Below, in pieces: positions 53,114 to 62,684 of a stretch of 64,000 bases of DNA. The notes beneath the pieces are model-generated. The model ran no database searches. It was given only the letters and a program-made list of their open reading frames with translations, and had not been told where the DNA came from. Numbering within the stretch: position 1 is the first letter of the stretch; each line of letters begins with the position of its first letter. Position numbers and translations under genes: made by a program. The stretch is from an uncultured Draconibacterium sp. (GTDB lineage Bacteria; Bacteroidota; Bacteroidia; Bacteroidales; Prolixibacteraceae), in NCBI RefSeq assembly GCF_963674925.1, contig NZ_OY771649.1:1918233-1982232 (forward strand), written 5' to 3'.

Positions 53114-53620
53114 TTATAACCAAAACACTAGATATAGCATAAGAACGACGAGGATTACGGCTATAATAATGAAACCAAAATAACGAACGTTTTTATGGTG
53201 TAAACCGGAACAACTTTTCACTTTCCCGGGAAATTCGGGATGGTTATTCAGCGTATTTTGGGAGGCAGAAGAATGTTTATGCACACCCGGCGAATGGCCA
53301 AAATAATCGCGAAAACACTTATTAAAATAACTGGGGCTGCTAAAACCAACTTTGTAAGCAATTTCTGAAACTGTATTTTTATTCTCTTTTAGCAACTCGC
53401 TTGCGTGAAGCAAACGTATTTCGCGAATAAAACAACTTGGGGATTTGCCGATAATATATTTCAATCTCCGGTGTAACTGCGATCTGCTTAATCTTACTTC
53501 CTTGGCCAAAACATTTACACCAAAATCATCTTCCGACAAATTTTGCAACACTATTCCACGTAGTTCGGATAAAAACTCAGAATTTTGTGTAGTACTATTA
53601 TTTTCATGTTGACCGAACAA
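53114..53620 (-). CDS. AraC-type DNA-binding protein with a C-terminal membrane helix
   Basis: 168 residues. The AraC double helix-turn-helix fills about 17-115: VLAKEVRLSRSQLHRRLKYIIGKSPSCFIREIRLLHASELLKEN and VSEIAYKVGFSSPSYFNKCFRDYFGHSPG. After a short linker, residues 145-168 (VRYFGFIIIAVILVVLMLYLVFWL) form a hydrophobic helix ending at the C terminus. There is no sensor domain. This is the reverse of hybrid two-component regulators, which carry the AraC domain last, and suggests a tail-anchored, membrane-tethered regulator. Confidence 0.8.
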   Translation of the reverse strand: MFGQHENNSTTQNSEFLSELRGIVLQNLSEDDFGVNVLAKEVRLSRSQLHRRLKYIIGKSPSCFIREIRLLHASELLKENKNTVSEIAYKVGFSSPSYFNKCFRDYFGHSPGVHKHSSASQNTLNNHPEFPGKVKSCSGLHHKNVRYFGFIIIAVILVVLMLYLVFWL

Positions 53621-53808
53621 TGTGCTTATTGATTAATTGTAAACTTTTTCACCCGCATTTTGAACAGGTTATAAGTTAATAGTTAGAGCATACGAAATTT
53701 TACCGAAAAAGATTTAAGCAGCAATTTAAAATGTATGTGAGAAAAGTAAATGAAGGTTGAATTACATTAAACAAAATGAAGGACTAAAACCAAACAGGAA
53801 CAGTATTG

Positions 53809-54222
53809 TTAAGCTCCAATTTGTATTTCTTCTGCTAATCGCTTCGTGTTTTCAATTCCTGAATTAAGAACTAAATCTGTCAGGGTAAGTGTATCAATGT
53901 ATTGTACAGCTTCCGTGTAAGATCGAATATCGCGTCTTACTTCCAAAATAGTAATATCGGGATCGGGATTATCTACCATTTCGTTATACACCGGCGCTCT
54001 GAACTCGGCCATAGGAATAATAACCTCTTCGTTGTAATTGTATACAAAATCGTTGTGACGGGCAAAAACAAATTCCAGATCGGTATGATTAAAACCTGCT
54101 TTATAAAAGCGGGCAAAACACAGATAAACTTTCCCATCGGGCAATCCGTAAAAGTGCACCGGATAATGGGTTGGTAAAAATGTCATACTGGATTTGTGGA
54201 TTAACCTGCTTAAAGATTTCAT
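53809..54222 (-). CDS. Protein of unknown function
   Basis: 137 residues from ATG 54222 (a further ATG lies at 54231). No signal peptide or membrane helix. Segment THYPVHFYGLPDGKVYLCFARFYKAGFNHTDLEFVFARHND looks like a mixed alpha/beta fold. No family recognised. Flanked by non-coding DNA on both sides; codon use resembles core genes. Confidence 0.5.
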   Translation of the reverse strand: MKSLSRLIHKSSMTFLPTHYPVHFYGLPDGKVYLCFARFYKAGFNHTDLEFVFARHNDFVYNYNEEVIIPMAEFRAPVYNEMVDNPDPDITILEVRRDIRSYTEAVQYIDTLTLTDLVLNSGIENTKRLAEEIQIGA

Positions 54223-54363
54223 AATACGCAAGTTAAAGTGGTTTTATCGCTCGCTAAGTTAATGAAATTTATAGCTGATGCTTCACGTCTCTTTTTATCG
54301 AAATGTTAAAAGATGTTATATTCCGTCTTAAATTACCGACCTCCTCACTTTGCACAAACAAAA

Positions 54364-54400
54364 AAACAGGCGATTCCAGTTTTATTCTGAAACCGCCTGT
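54364..54400 (-). terminator. Terminator of the GH3 gene
   Basis: On the - strand AACAGGCG (54400-54393) pairs with CGCCTGTT (54371-54364), followed by a T run, 34 bp after the stop. Confidence 0.8.
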
Positions 54401-54433
54401 TCTATATTGGCACTAAAAGTTTGTCTATTTCCT

Positions 54434-56719
54434 CTATTTCAACGTGAAGGAAGCAGCCATTCCTTCAGCCGAGTTTGGCCCTACCCAGAGGTTAAAATCG
54501 CCGGGTTCGGCTTTCCATTCTTTCGAGGCTCCGTAAAACTCAAGATCTTTTGTAGTGATTTCAAACGATACCACTTTCGACTCGTTTGGCTCCAACTTAA
54601 TTTTCTTAAAACCTTTCAGCTCTTTCACCGGACGCGAAATACTTCCAACCAGGTCGCGAATATACAGTTGAACGATCTCTTCTCCGGTAACATTTCCGGT
54701 ATTCGTTATCGTTGCCTCAACAACAATTTTTCCGCCTTCGGTTAATTCATTAGCCGACAGTTTAAGATTGGAATAATCAAAAGTAGTGTAACTCAAACCG
54801 TAGCCAAATGGGTAAAGCGGTTCTTTACTCTGGTCGGTATAATGTGACCAGAATACATTTCCCTCGCCATTTGTGGCGCGGCCGGTATGAAGATGGTTGT
54901 AGTACAACGGCTGCTGCCCCACTGCCCGTGGAAACGATATCGGTAATTTACCGGCAGGGTTGTAATCGCCAAATAATACTTCGGCAATTCCATTTCCTGC
55001 TTCCGAGCCCAGGTGCCAGCACTCAACAATTGCCGGAACATTTTCGGCCATCCAGTTAATTTCGATCGGGCGTCCGTTCATCAGCACAACCACAACGTTT
55101 TTATTTACTTTGTAAACCTCTTCCAGCAACTCCTGCTGAAAACCTTTCATCGAAATATCGGTTTGGCTGCGGCCTTCACCCGACTGCCAGCAATCTTCGC
55201 CTAAAGCAATAACTACCACATCAGATTTTGAGGCCAATGATTTGGCTTCCGACATTCCACTTCGGTCGGTAGTGTTAATATGTAATTCGGTGGTAAACGA
55301 TCGTAAACCTTCGGTGTAAGCAGGCCCTTGAGCAAAACTAATGCTTGAACTTCCGCTTACATTTTTCATTCCTTCCAGCAACGACACGGCTGAATTTGTA
55401 ATCGCTTTAGCTCTCCAGCTTCCAAGTGGCACATCTTTGCTTCCGGCCAATTCGCCTATAACGGCAATTTTTAATCCATCCTTTTTCAACGGAAGAAGAT
55501 CGTTTTCGTTTTTCAACAGAACAATACTTCTTTTTGCGGCTTCTTTGGCTGCTGCCAGGTGCTCGTCGCATCGCAATACTGTTTTTTCACGCTCCGGATT
55601 GCAATATTTATAAGGATCATCAAACAATCCCAGTTTGAATTTAATAGTTAAAATACGGCGTACAGCATCGTCGATCAAAGCTTCATCAACTTTACCTTCA
55701 TTTACCAATGCTTCCAGGTTGTTTATATACGCGTTTCCTTCCATGTCCATATCCGAACCGGCGGTAATAGCTTTATAGGCAGCTTCCTTTTTGTCGGCTG
55801 CTATTCCGTGTGGCAACATTTCGCCAATCGAATTCCAGTCAGAAACCACAAACCCCTCAAATCCCCATTCACCTTTCAAAATATCGCGTTGCAGATATGA
55901 GCTGGCTGTTGCCGGTGTTTCGTTAATGGTGTTAAACGCATTCATAAATGTTGCTACACCTGCATCAACACAAGCTTTAAATGGTGGAAAAACGATATTG
56001 TGCAAAGTTGGATCGCCAATTTGCACCGCATTGTAATCGCGTCCCGATTCAATAAAACCATATGCTGCAAAGTGTTTTGCACAAGCTGCAATTGTTGTTT
56101 CATCCGACAGGTTGTCGCCCTGAAAACCTTTTACACGGGCATAAGCCATTTTTGCTCCCAGATACGGATCTTCGCCTGATCCTTCCATAAAACGTCCCCA
56201 GCGGGCATCGCGGGCAATGTCAACCATAGGTGCAAAAGTCCAATGCAAACCAACTGCTGAAGCCTCAGTTGCCGCAATTCGCGACGATTTTTTTGCCAGT
56301 TCAGGTTCCCAGCTGGCAGCCTCGGCCAAGGGTATCGGGAACATGGTTTCGTAGCCATGAATTACATCGTAAGCCAGAATAAGCGGAATTCCCAAACGAC
56401 TGCTGTCAACTGCCCAGGCTTGAATTTTACGGGTAGCATTTGCTCCGGTAACATTTAACATTGAGCCAACTTTTCCTTCTTTAACCATGTTGTAAAGCGA
56501 CATTGAATCAACATCTTCAGGAGCCGGTCCCGTTAATTCCCAACGTGAAGAATATTGGTTTAACTGACCGATCTTCTCAATCAGCGTCATTTTAGAAAGT
56601 AAAGCCTCAACTTTTGTGTTAATAGCTGAATCATTTTGGGAAGTATTATCAGTACCTGCCTTTTGGCAAGCCACTGCAATTAATCCCAATAGAAGTAGTG
56701 AAAGAAATTGTTTTTTCAT
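54434..56719 (-). CDS. bglX: Periplasmic beta-glucosidase, glycoside hydrolase family 3 (BglX-like), lipoprotein
   Basis: 761 residues. Lipoprotein signal LLLLGLIAVAC (C18). GH3 N-terminal TIM barrel with nucleophile D294 in GFVVSDWNSIGE, then the (alpha/beta)6 domain and a C-terminal FnIII-like domain (TNTGNVTGEEIVQLYIRD). It hydrolyses terminal beta-glucosides or related oligosaccharides. It has a textbook promoter at 56762-56794 and its own terminator, and no SusC/SusD neighbour. Confidence 0.93.
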   Translation of the reverse strand: MKKQFLSLLLLGLIAVACQKAGTDNTSQNDSAINTKVEALLSKMTLIEKIGQLNQYSSRWELTGPAPEDVDSMSLYNMVKEGKVGSMLNVTGANATRKIQAWAVDSSRLGIPLILAYDVIHGYETMFPIPLAEAASWEPELAKKSSRIAATEASAVGLHWTFAPMVDIARDARWGRFMEGSGEDPYLGAKMAYARVKGFQGDNLSDETTIAACAKHFAAYGFIESGRDYNAVQIGDPTLHNIVFPPFKACVDAGVATFMNAFNTINETPATASSYLQRDILKGEWGFEGFVVSDWNSIGEMLPHGIAADKKEAAYKAITAGSDMDMEGNAYINNLEALVNEGKVDEALIDDAVRRILTIKFKLGLFDDPYKYCNPEREKTVLRCDEHLAAAKEAAKRSIVLLKNENDLLPLKKDGLKIAVIGELAGSKDVPLGSWRAKAITNSAVSLLEGMKNVSGSSSISFAQGPAYTEGLRSFTTELHINTTDRSGMSEAKSLASKSDVVVIALGEDCWQSGEGRSQTDISMKGFQQELLEEVYKVNKNVVVVLMNGRPIEINWMAENVPAIVECWHLGSEAGNGIAEVLFGDYNPAGKLPISFPRAVGQQPLYYNHLHTGRATNGEGNVFWSHYTDQSKEPLYPFGYGLSYTTFDYSNLKLSANELTEGGKIVVEATITNTGNVTGEEIVQLYIRDLVGSISRPVKELKGFKKIKLEPNESKVVSFEITTKDLEFYGASKEWKAEPGDFNLWVGPNSAEGMAASFTLK

Positions 56720-56761
56720 CGATTATATTATATTTCTTATTGTATATTTTACAGTTTGAGA

Positions 56762-56794
56762 CAAATATAATATAAAAAGGTACTGAAAACCAAA
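56762..56794 (-). promoter_or_regulatory. bglX promoter
   Basis: On the - strand: -33 TTTG (56794-56791), 21-bp spacer, -7 TATATTTG (56769-56762), 42 bases before the ATG. Confidence 0.75.
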
Positions 56795-56927
56795 GGGTCA
56801 GCGTAAATAATTAGAATTTGGAGCTGATTTTTATTGCTTCAAAATAACAACAACACCCAAGCGAAATTTATAAAAACCGCTCAGCAATACCATTGCAACA
56901 ATAAAATGAATTTCTCTTGTTTTTACC

Positions 56928-57641
56928 TTATTTATTGGAAGTATTCAGGTATTGAATGGCCTGAAGAAGCAACTTTCTGTACTCTTCGGTTTCGTACGTT
57001 CGTTTATCGTGTCCAGGCTGAATATAGACAATAGTAGAGGCATTAAAGCGGTTCTCCCACGCCACGTAATCAGCACTTTTGGGATGGCGGGTTCTCAACA
57101 ATGGTTTCACATTATCGGAGATTCGAATGTTATCGTACACCTCGTCGAAAAAACGCAATTCGCGAAATCCGGCCGTAACAGGCGTGTAATTTTCAATCGT
57201 GCAATACACCCACATATCATGTTCGTATTCCGACCATTCCTCTTCGGGAACCTTTCTACTTTGCTCCACATAACGACCTCCTAAAATTTCCTCAAACGCC
57301 GGCCAGTTTTGATACGAAGCAAGTGCATGATGCAAAAACAAAAATGGTTTTCCTTGTTTGGTCAGACGAATATAAGCTGCTTTTTGCTCACGGCTGATTG
57401 TGTTCCACATATCGTAAAAAACAAGTACATCATAATCGTCGGCTATGCCATTTGCAATTGCTTTATTGGCATTGGGTTGAACAAAATGTTCATACTCTAT
57501 TTCCGGCATCTGATCGAACAGTTGAAAAAACTGAAGCGTATCATAACTATGTCCTCCGGTAACCAACATTACTTTTATTGGTTGCGCCAAAACGATGCAT
57601 GCAAACAGGCTAAAAACAAGTGAAAGTAGAGTTTTCTTCAT
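56928..57641 (-). CDS. ThuA-domain (glutamine-amidotransferase-fold) exported protein
   Basis: 237 residues. Signal peptide about 1-19 (ACIVLAQ). ThuA-like flavodoxin/GATase fold: KVMLVTGGHSYDTLQFFQLFDQ, DDYDVLVFYDMWNTISREQ, GKPFLFLHHALASYQNWPAFEEILGGRY and VAWENRF...IVYIQPGHDKRTYE. ThuA proteins are linked to trehalose or other sugar metabolism and often adjoin sugar genes; here bglX is next on the same strand. Confidence 0.85.
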   Translation of the reverse strand: MKKTLLSLVFSLFACIVLAQPIKVMLVTGGHSYDTLQFFQLFDQMPEIEYEHFVQPNANKAIANGIADDYDVLVFYDMWNTISREQKAAYIRLTKQGKPFLFLHHALASYQNWPAFEEILGGRYVEQSRKVPEEEWSEYEHDMWVYCTIENYTPVTAGFRELRFFDEVYDNIRISDNVKPLLRTRHPKSADYVAWENRFNASTIVYIQPGHDKRTYETEEYRKLLLQAIQYLNTSNK

Positions 57642-57796
57642 TATCTATTTTTAAGGTTGGAATCCAAATTGATTGTTTCTTTGTGTCACGAAAATAAAAA
57701 AAACATCTGTATCATTTCCGGACTAAAAAGTAATGTTGTCAACACCTGCAATTTATAAATAGCTAAATCAAAGTTTCACAGGAACAAAAATTACCC

Positions 57797-57804
57797 TATT
57801 TTTG
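57797..57804 (+). promoter_or_regulatory. -7 promoter box of the lipase-like gene
   Basis: TATTTTTG fits TAnnTTTG, 29 bases before the ATG at 57833. A weak TTTC lies 18 bp upstream in place of the -33 TTTG. Confidence 0.45.
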
Positions 57805-57832
57805 GTTTAATTAATTCAGAAAACACATTACC

Positions 57833-59065
57833 ATGAGCAAAAAACTATTTCTATTATTCTTCTCAATTGTCGCCGCTGCTTTTGTTTCGTGCGACAAAAT
57901 GGACGATGTTGAAACACCAGTAAACGGGAATGAATACCTGATTGAAGCAGAGTTACAGTTTGCTATTCCGAAAACAGTAATTGATTTAACTATTGCCGCT
58001 GCAAGTGCAGAGTACGAGGAATTATCAGCGATTAGCGACCTTATTCATTCCGGAGTTGACGTTTATAAAATCACTTACAAAACTACTTTTGACAATAATC
58101 CGGTTGTTGCGTCGGGTGTAGTTGCCATCCCCAATGTTGATGGTGAATATCCGGTTTTAAGCTACCAGAACGGTACCAACACGGAACACAACAAAGCCCC
58201 CAGCGTTGATTCAGAAAACCAGCTTTTCAAAATGCTGAAAATGATGGGATCTACCGGTTTTATTATTTCGCTACCCGATTACCTCGGTTTTGGCGAATCT
58301 GACGATATGTTTCACCCGTACCTGCACCGCGAGTCGACCGTACAAACCGTTACCGACATGCTGGAAGCAGTGCGCGAATTTATCGATGACAAAGAGGGTA
58401 TTTCGCTAAACGACGATTTGTACCTGGCCGGATATTCGCAAGGAGGATGGGCTACCATGCAGGTTCAGCAAGCTATTGAAGCCGATGCCGGTTTTGCCTA
58501 CAATTTAAAAGCAAGTGCCTGTAGTGCGGGGCCATACAACCTGACAACACTTAACGAATACGTAGTGGGACTGGAAGAATACCCACAACCTTATTTTCTG
58601 GCTTATATTTTTAACAGCTACCTGAAACTTGGTCTTGAAACACCTGTAAATACCGTTTTTCAGGCACCGTATGCCGATAAAATTGAAACAATGTTTGACG
58701 GACAGACTTCAGGAGCAGACTTAAACGCCGAGCTAACGACTACCGTTTCCGACTTTTTTACTCCAGAATACCTTTCCGGATGGAATACAGATGAAAACTA
58801 TACTCCTGTTCTTGACATGTTGCACGATAACAGTGTACCGGCTTTTGTTCCCTCGGTTCCAACCAAACTATTTTACGGAACAGCCGACACTTATGTACCC
58901 CGAATTGTGAGTGAAGAAAAGTATGATGACTTTATAGCTGCCGGTGCATCCACAAATTTAGTTCAGAAAGTTCCTCTTGAAGGGCTCGACCACCCGGGAG
59001 GTGTTCTTCCTGCAGGAGTGGCATCGATACTTTGGTTTCTGGAAATCAAAAATGCGGCGATTTAG
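57833..59065 (+). CDS. Alpha/beta-hydrolase lipoprotein (secretory lipase/esterase type)
   Basis: 410 residues. Lipoprotein signal AAAFVSC (C20). Alpha/beta-hydrolase with nucleophile Ser in LAGYSQGGWATMQ, Asp in LFYGTADTYVP and catalytic His in LEGLDHPGG near the C terminus. The pattern resembles the LIP family of fungal and bacterial secreted lipases or cephalosporin esterases. The substrate is an ester of unknown nature. Single gene with a -7 box and a strong terminator. Confidence 0.82.
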   Translation: MSKKLFLLFFSIVAAAFVSCDKMDDVETPVNGNEYLIEAELQFAIPKTVIDLTIAAASAEYEELSAISDLIHSGVDVYKITYKTTFDNNPVVASGVVAIPNVDGEYPVLSYQNGTNTEHNKAPSVDSENQLFKMLKMMGSTGFIISLPDYLGFGESDDMFHPYLHRESTVQTVTDMLEAVREFIDDKEGISLNDDLYLAGYSQGGWATMQVQQAIEADAGFAYNLKASACSAGPYNLTTLNEYVVGLEEYPQPYFLAYIFNSYLKLGLETPVNTVFQAPYADKIETMFDGQTSGADLNAELTTTVSDFFTPEYLSGWNTDENYTPVLDMLHDNSVPAFVPSVPTKLFYGTADTYVPRIVSEEKYDDFIAAGASTNLVQKVPLEGLDHPGGVLPAGVASILWFLEIKNAAI

Positions 59066-59118
59066 CAAAGCGCGGAAAAGAAGATTGGAGAGAAAAAGAC
59101 TTTTTTAAAAGATATTCT

Positions 59119-59151
59119 AAGACCTTTAGTTTTTTCTAAAGGTCTTTTTTT
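59119..59151 (+). terminator. Terminator of the lipase-like gene
   Basis: AAGACCTTTAG pairs with CTAAAGGTCTT around a TTTTTT loop, followed by a T run. Confidence 0.9.
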
Positions 59152-59233
59152 ATGCAACACAATTAATAATCATCCCGACATCAAACCTTTGATGTTTCTT
59201 ATGACAAAATATTTCAGCAATTTTTCGACAAAA

Positions 59234-59266
59234 AAAGATTCCACCTTTTAATAAGATGGAATCTTT
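59234..59266 (-). terminator. Terminator of miaB
   Basis: AAAGATTCCA (59234-59243) pairs with TGGAATCTTT (59257-59266). On the - strand it ends in TTTTTTT. Confidence 0.85.
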
Positions 59267-59291
59267 AAAATTTATAATGTTATGTTTTTTT

Positions 59292-60632
59292 CTAATAACT
59301 GGCAGCCACTTCAACCAATTCGCCTTCCAGCGAGAAATCGGATGCGGAAGTAATCTTAACATCGGCAAATTGCCCGATCATCGATTTATCGTTACAGGCA
59401 AAACGAATGGTTAATTTACCCTCGGTATACGATGTAAGGAAACCTTCCTTACGGTCTTCGCCACGAACAAGCACACGTAAGGTTTGCCCAATCAAACCTT
59501 CATTATACGGAAGGTTGTGTTTACGTAAATCTTCGGTAAGTTGATGCAGACGTCGTTTTTTCTCTTCGAGCGGAACATCATCCACCCAGCGGTGACTTGT
59601 TGCTCCCGGTCGAGGTGAATAAATTGCTGTGTACGACATATTGAATTTAAACTCATCGAAAGCTTTTCGCGTATTTTCAAACTGCTCCTCTGTTTCGCCT
59701 GTAAATCCAACAATCACATCGGTAAACAATGTTGCCTGCGGAATAATTCGACGGATAGTCTCCACAATATGACGGTATTTTTCCATGTTGTGCTTGCGGT
59801 TCATACGCATCAACACTTTATCATCGCCACTTTGCATTGGCAGGTGGATTTGTTTTCCCAAAACGGGATATTCGGCAATTACCTCAATCACTTCGTCGGT
59901 CATATCGCGCGGGTGTGGTGAAGTAAAGTACAGCCAGAATTCTTTCTTCATGCGTTTTCCCAATTCACCAATCTCGCGTAACAATTGCGGAAAAGTCAAC
60001 TCCTCTCCTTTTTTATCCAGTCCGTAGGAGTTTACGTTCTGCCCCAGCAGCGTAATCGATTTATAACCTTGCGCTACCAACAAAGCCACTTCGGCAATAA
60101 TATCTTTTGATGGACGTGACACCTCACGACCACGTGTATAAGGCACGGCACAGTACGTGCAGAATTTATCACATCCATTCTGGATAGGAATAAACGCCTC
60201 GAAATTCGATTGGTAATGCGGCTGTACATTCCAGAAATCTTCGATATTCTCGTTATGCGGATCGATACCCACATTCAGATGTGTTGGAGTAGTAATCCCG
60301 TAACTGCTGATCATTTTGGGCAGCTCCGGCAAGTCTTTCATCTGGAAAGTAATATCAAAAAGTTTCAGGAACTTTTCATGATCGTCGGGCAAAATACACC
60401 CCGAAATAAAAGTAACCAGGTTTTTATTGTTCTTCCACTTATTCCACTTATGAATGCGTGAATACACTTTGTCGATGGCTTTCTGACGTACCGAGCACGC
60501 CAAAATACCAATCACTCCTGCCTCCTCCTCGTTGTCGGTCCACTGGTATCCGGCTTCATCAAGAACCGAGATCACCCGCTCGCTATCCGACATATTCATC
60601 TGGCACCCTAAGGTTACTACGTGATATTTCAT
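59292..60632 (-). CDS. miaB: tRNA-2-methylthio-N6-dimethylallyladenosine synthase
   Basis: 446 residues; radical-SAM methylthiotransferase that converts i6A37 to ms2i6A37 in tRNAs reading UNN codons. UPF0004 domain cysteines in LGCQMNMSDSE, ILACSVRQKA and ISGCILPDD; radical-SAM CxxxCxxC in CDKFCTYCAVPYTRGRE; C-terminal TRAM domain (LVRGEDRKEGFLTSYTEG...). MiaB rather than MtaB or RimO by length and motifs. Confidence 0.94.
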   Translation of the reverse strand: MKYHVVTLGCQMNMSDSERVISVLDEAGYQWTDNEEEAGVIGILACSVRQKAIDKVYSRIHKWNKWKNNKNLVTFISGCILPDDHEKFLKLFDITFQMKDLPELPKMISSYGITTPTHLNVGIDPHNENIEDFWNVQPHYQSNFEAFIPIQNGCDKFCTYCAVPYTRGREVSRPSKDIIAEVALLVAQGYKSITLLGQNVNSYGLDKKGEELTFPQLLREIGELGKRMKKEFWLYFTSPHPRDMTDEVIEVIAEYPVLGKQIHLPMQSGDDKVLMRMNRKHNMEKYRHIVETIRRIIPQATLFTDVIVGFTGETEEQFENTRKAFDEFKFNMSYTAIYSPRPGATSHRWVDDVPLEEKKRRLHQLTEDLRKHNLPYNEGLIGQTLRVLVRGEDRKEGFLTSYTEGKLTIRFACNDKSMIGQFADVKITSASDFSLEGELVEVAASY

Positions 60633-60690
60633 GCTATATATCTATTTTGCTTCTGTTTCACCCTTCTGGCTTCGTTCCTCAGCCATCTCT

Positions 60691-60704
60691 CCGTCAGCTG
60701 ACGG
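60691..60704. repeat. 14-bp perfect palindrome upstream of miaB
   Basis: CCGTCAGCTGACGG. The near-identical palindrome CCGCCAGCTGGCGG occurs at 13159-13172 inside the group II intron. Two changes in mirror positions keep the palindrome, as expected for a REP-like or protein-bound site. Confidence 0.5.
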
Positions 60705-60757
60705 AAAAATTATAAGAGGGGTGATTTCTGTTCCCTGTACTTTACAGGTTTATATAT

Positions 60758-61402
60758 TTAAAAGTATACTTCAGTATAAATGTTCGATGTCGGGATTCCT
60801 TTTTCCGACAAAATATCGAACACTTCGTAAATCATTTCACTGTTTCCACAAAGAAAACAGTTTGTATTTTCTTCTATTTTCTCTGTCTTTAAAAATTCGG
60901 TTACCCTTCCGTGGAAGTCTCCCCCATTTTCACCTGAAGTGCACAAAGTTACCCTTTCTTTATTAAAATCGTCATGATCGTAAGCTTCTTCAACTTTACG
61001 CACACCGTGTACCATTTTGTAATTCAGTTGCGGGTGCGTTTTTACAAAACCATGAAACGGGCTGATTCCTGTTCCGGTGGCTATGAACAAAAACTTCTGC
61101 ACCTGAAAACTGTGCGGATCGAACTTAAAAAAACCAAACGGTCCATCCACATCAACCAAATCACCGGATTTTAGTTTTTTTAATTTCGACGATACTTTTC
61201 CGCCGTCCACTTCGCGTACCAAAACTTCCAGGTAATCGTCGTTCTCTCCACTGTAAATGGAATATTCGCGACGATCAACCGCTCCTTTTGTTCCGAGCAA
61301 TACAAATTGCCCGGTTTGGAACTCCATACGATTTCGTTCGAACCGAATTACAAATGTTGAATCGGTTAAATGCCTGACCTGTGTTACTTTATGTTTCTTC
61401 AA
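60758..61402 (-). CDS. Ferredoxin-NADP reductase-like flavoprotein
   Basis: 214 residues, FNR fold without an iron-sulfur domain. FAD site RREYSIYSGEND (RxYS motif), NAD(P) site FIATGTGISPFHGFV and C-terminal CFLCGNSEMIYEVFDILSEKGI...IYTEVYF. Likely reduces a ferredoxin, flavodoxin or other acceptor with NAD(P)H. ATG 61402 lies downstream of a promoter at 61433-61462. The gene precedes miaB on the same strand, 125 bp apart. Confidence 0.87.
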   Translation of the reverse strand: MKKHKVTQVRHLTDSTFVIRFERNRMEFQTGQFVLLGTKGAVDRREYSIYSGENDDYLEVLVREVDGGKVSSKLKKLKSGDLVDVDGPFGFFKFDPHSFQVQKFLFIATGTGISPFHGFVKTHPQLNYKMVHGVRKVEEAYDHDDFNKERVTLCTSGENGGDFHGRVTEFLKTEKIEENTNCFLCGNSEMIYEVFDILSEKGIPTSNIYTEVYF

Positions 61403-61432
61403 TTATTAAGACCTGTTCTAAATAAATCGGTG

Positions 61433-61462
61433 CAAAAGTATAAATAATTGGCAAATCATCAA
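61433..61462 (-). promoter_or_regulatory. Promoter of the FNR-like gene
   Basis: On the - strand: -33 TTG (61462-61460), 19-bp spacer, -7 TACTTTTG (61440-61433), about 30 bases before the start. Confidence 0.65.
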
Positions 61463-61504
61463 GGTTTTAGCGGTTTACATTATTCAATTATAATAAAGCA
61501 CAAC

Positions 61505-61536
61505 AAAAAAGGGATTCTGCTAACAGAATCCCTTAA
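61505..61536 (-). terminator. Terminator of the sugar-binding lipoprotein gene
   Basis: AAGGGATTCTG (61511-61521) pairs with CAGAATCCCTT (61526-61536). A T run follows on the - strand. Confidence 0.9.
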
Positions 61537-61555
61537 CAAATAATCCTCCTTCACA

Positions 61556-62560
61556 CTAATTGTATACCTCTTCCTCTCTTTGGTATCCCTCTGAAATAAC
61601 GGTTAACTGAAGGTTCTCCTTATTCACGATCATCCCGTTATGAAACACCGTAGGAACCAACATTTCTCCGTTACTCACTGTCTGATATGTTCTTTCCCCA
61701 TTTTCATTATGTGCAAGTTTCATTGCTAAATCGGCGGTAGTAGCTGCCAATTTTTCGTAAGGTTTGTATACGGTACAGGTTTGATGACCGGCAACAATTT
61801 CGCGTAAGTTTCGCAAATCAGCATCCATTCCTGCTACCAATATCTCGCCTTCCTTGCCTGCTTCTTTTATAGCTCTTAACACTCCCATGGCTAATTCGTC
61901 GTTTCCGGCAATAATTGCGTTTACATCCGGATGTGCTTTCAATAACCTTTTGGCATGTTCATACCCTTCGCTTTCTTCCCATGCATTGGTAAATTCGTTA
62001 TAAACAATTTCAATGTCGCCCCGATCAACCAAGGGTTGAAGTACATTTCGCTGGCCAAGATAAAGCAACTGACTATTGTTGTCGCTCATTGCTCCCCCAA
62101 TTAAAGCATATTTTCCTTTGGGTTTTATTGTGGTTAAATAACTGGCCTGCAACGAACCAATCTCCACGTTATCGGTCGAAACATAATAATCAAGTTTGCA
62201 ATTTTTAATTAGACGGTCATACGAAATAACTTTTACATTCTGCGCATGTGCAGCTTCAACAATAGCAGCGGCAGCAAACTGATCTACAGGTACTACCACC
62301 AGCACGTCAACACCGTTGGCGAGCAGTTCTTTTGCCTGAGCCAATTGTTTATCGGCATCATTTTCGGCATTCATAACTTTTACGGTTCCTCCAAGTTCCT
62401 GAACATCTTCAACAAGATAGTCCCGGTCGTTTTCCCACCGTTCCTTATCAAAAGCATGGATCAAAAATCCTACTTCAACAGGCTCGTCTTTGGTATCGCA
62501 AGCAGTAAAGCAAAGTCCGGAAAGAAAAACTAAGATGAGTAATGTTATCCTGACATTCAT
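61556..62560 (-). CDS. XylF-like sugar-binding lipoprotein, orphan
   Basis: 334 residues. Lipoprotein signal LSGLCFTAC (C20). Type I periplasmic binding protein closest to D-xylose-binding XylF: EVGFLIHAFDKERWENDRDYLVEDVQELGG, VISYDRLI, YYVSTDNVEIG, GNDELAMGVLRAI and VAGMDADL. No ABC permease, ATPase or sensor kinase gene is adjacent. ATG 62560 chosen because the signal peptide starts there. Confidence 0.85.
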   Translation of the reverse strand: MNVRITLLILVFLSGLCFTACDTKDEPVEVGFLIHAFDKERWENDRDYLVEDVQELGGTVKVMNAENDADKQLAQAKELLANGVDVLVVVPVDQFAAAAIVEAAHAQNVKVISYDRLIKNCKLDYYVSTDNVEIGSLQASYLTTIKPKGKYALIGGAMSDNNSQLLYLGQRNVLQPLVDRGDIEIVYNEFTNAWEESEGYEHAKRLLKAHPDVNAIIAGNDELAMGVLRAIKEAGKEGEILVAGMDADLRNLREIVAGHQTCTVYKPYEKLAATTADLAMKLAHNENGERTYQTVSNGEMLVPTVFHNGMIVNKENLQLTVISEGYQREEEVYN

Positions 62561-62684
62561 ATTATTGAATTTAATTAAGTTTCTATTCAATTTACGAATT
62601 ATCAGGTGATAGGTTAACCCTTAAAATTGTTTTAGTTGGTTGTTTTAAAACATTAGAAATAATGAAACCTTTTGAAATAGTAAT

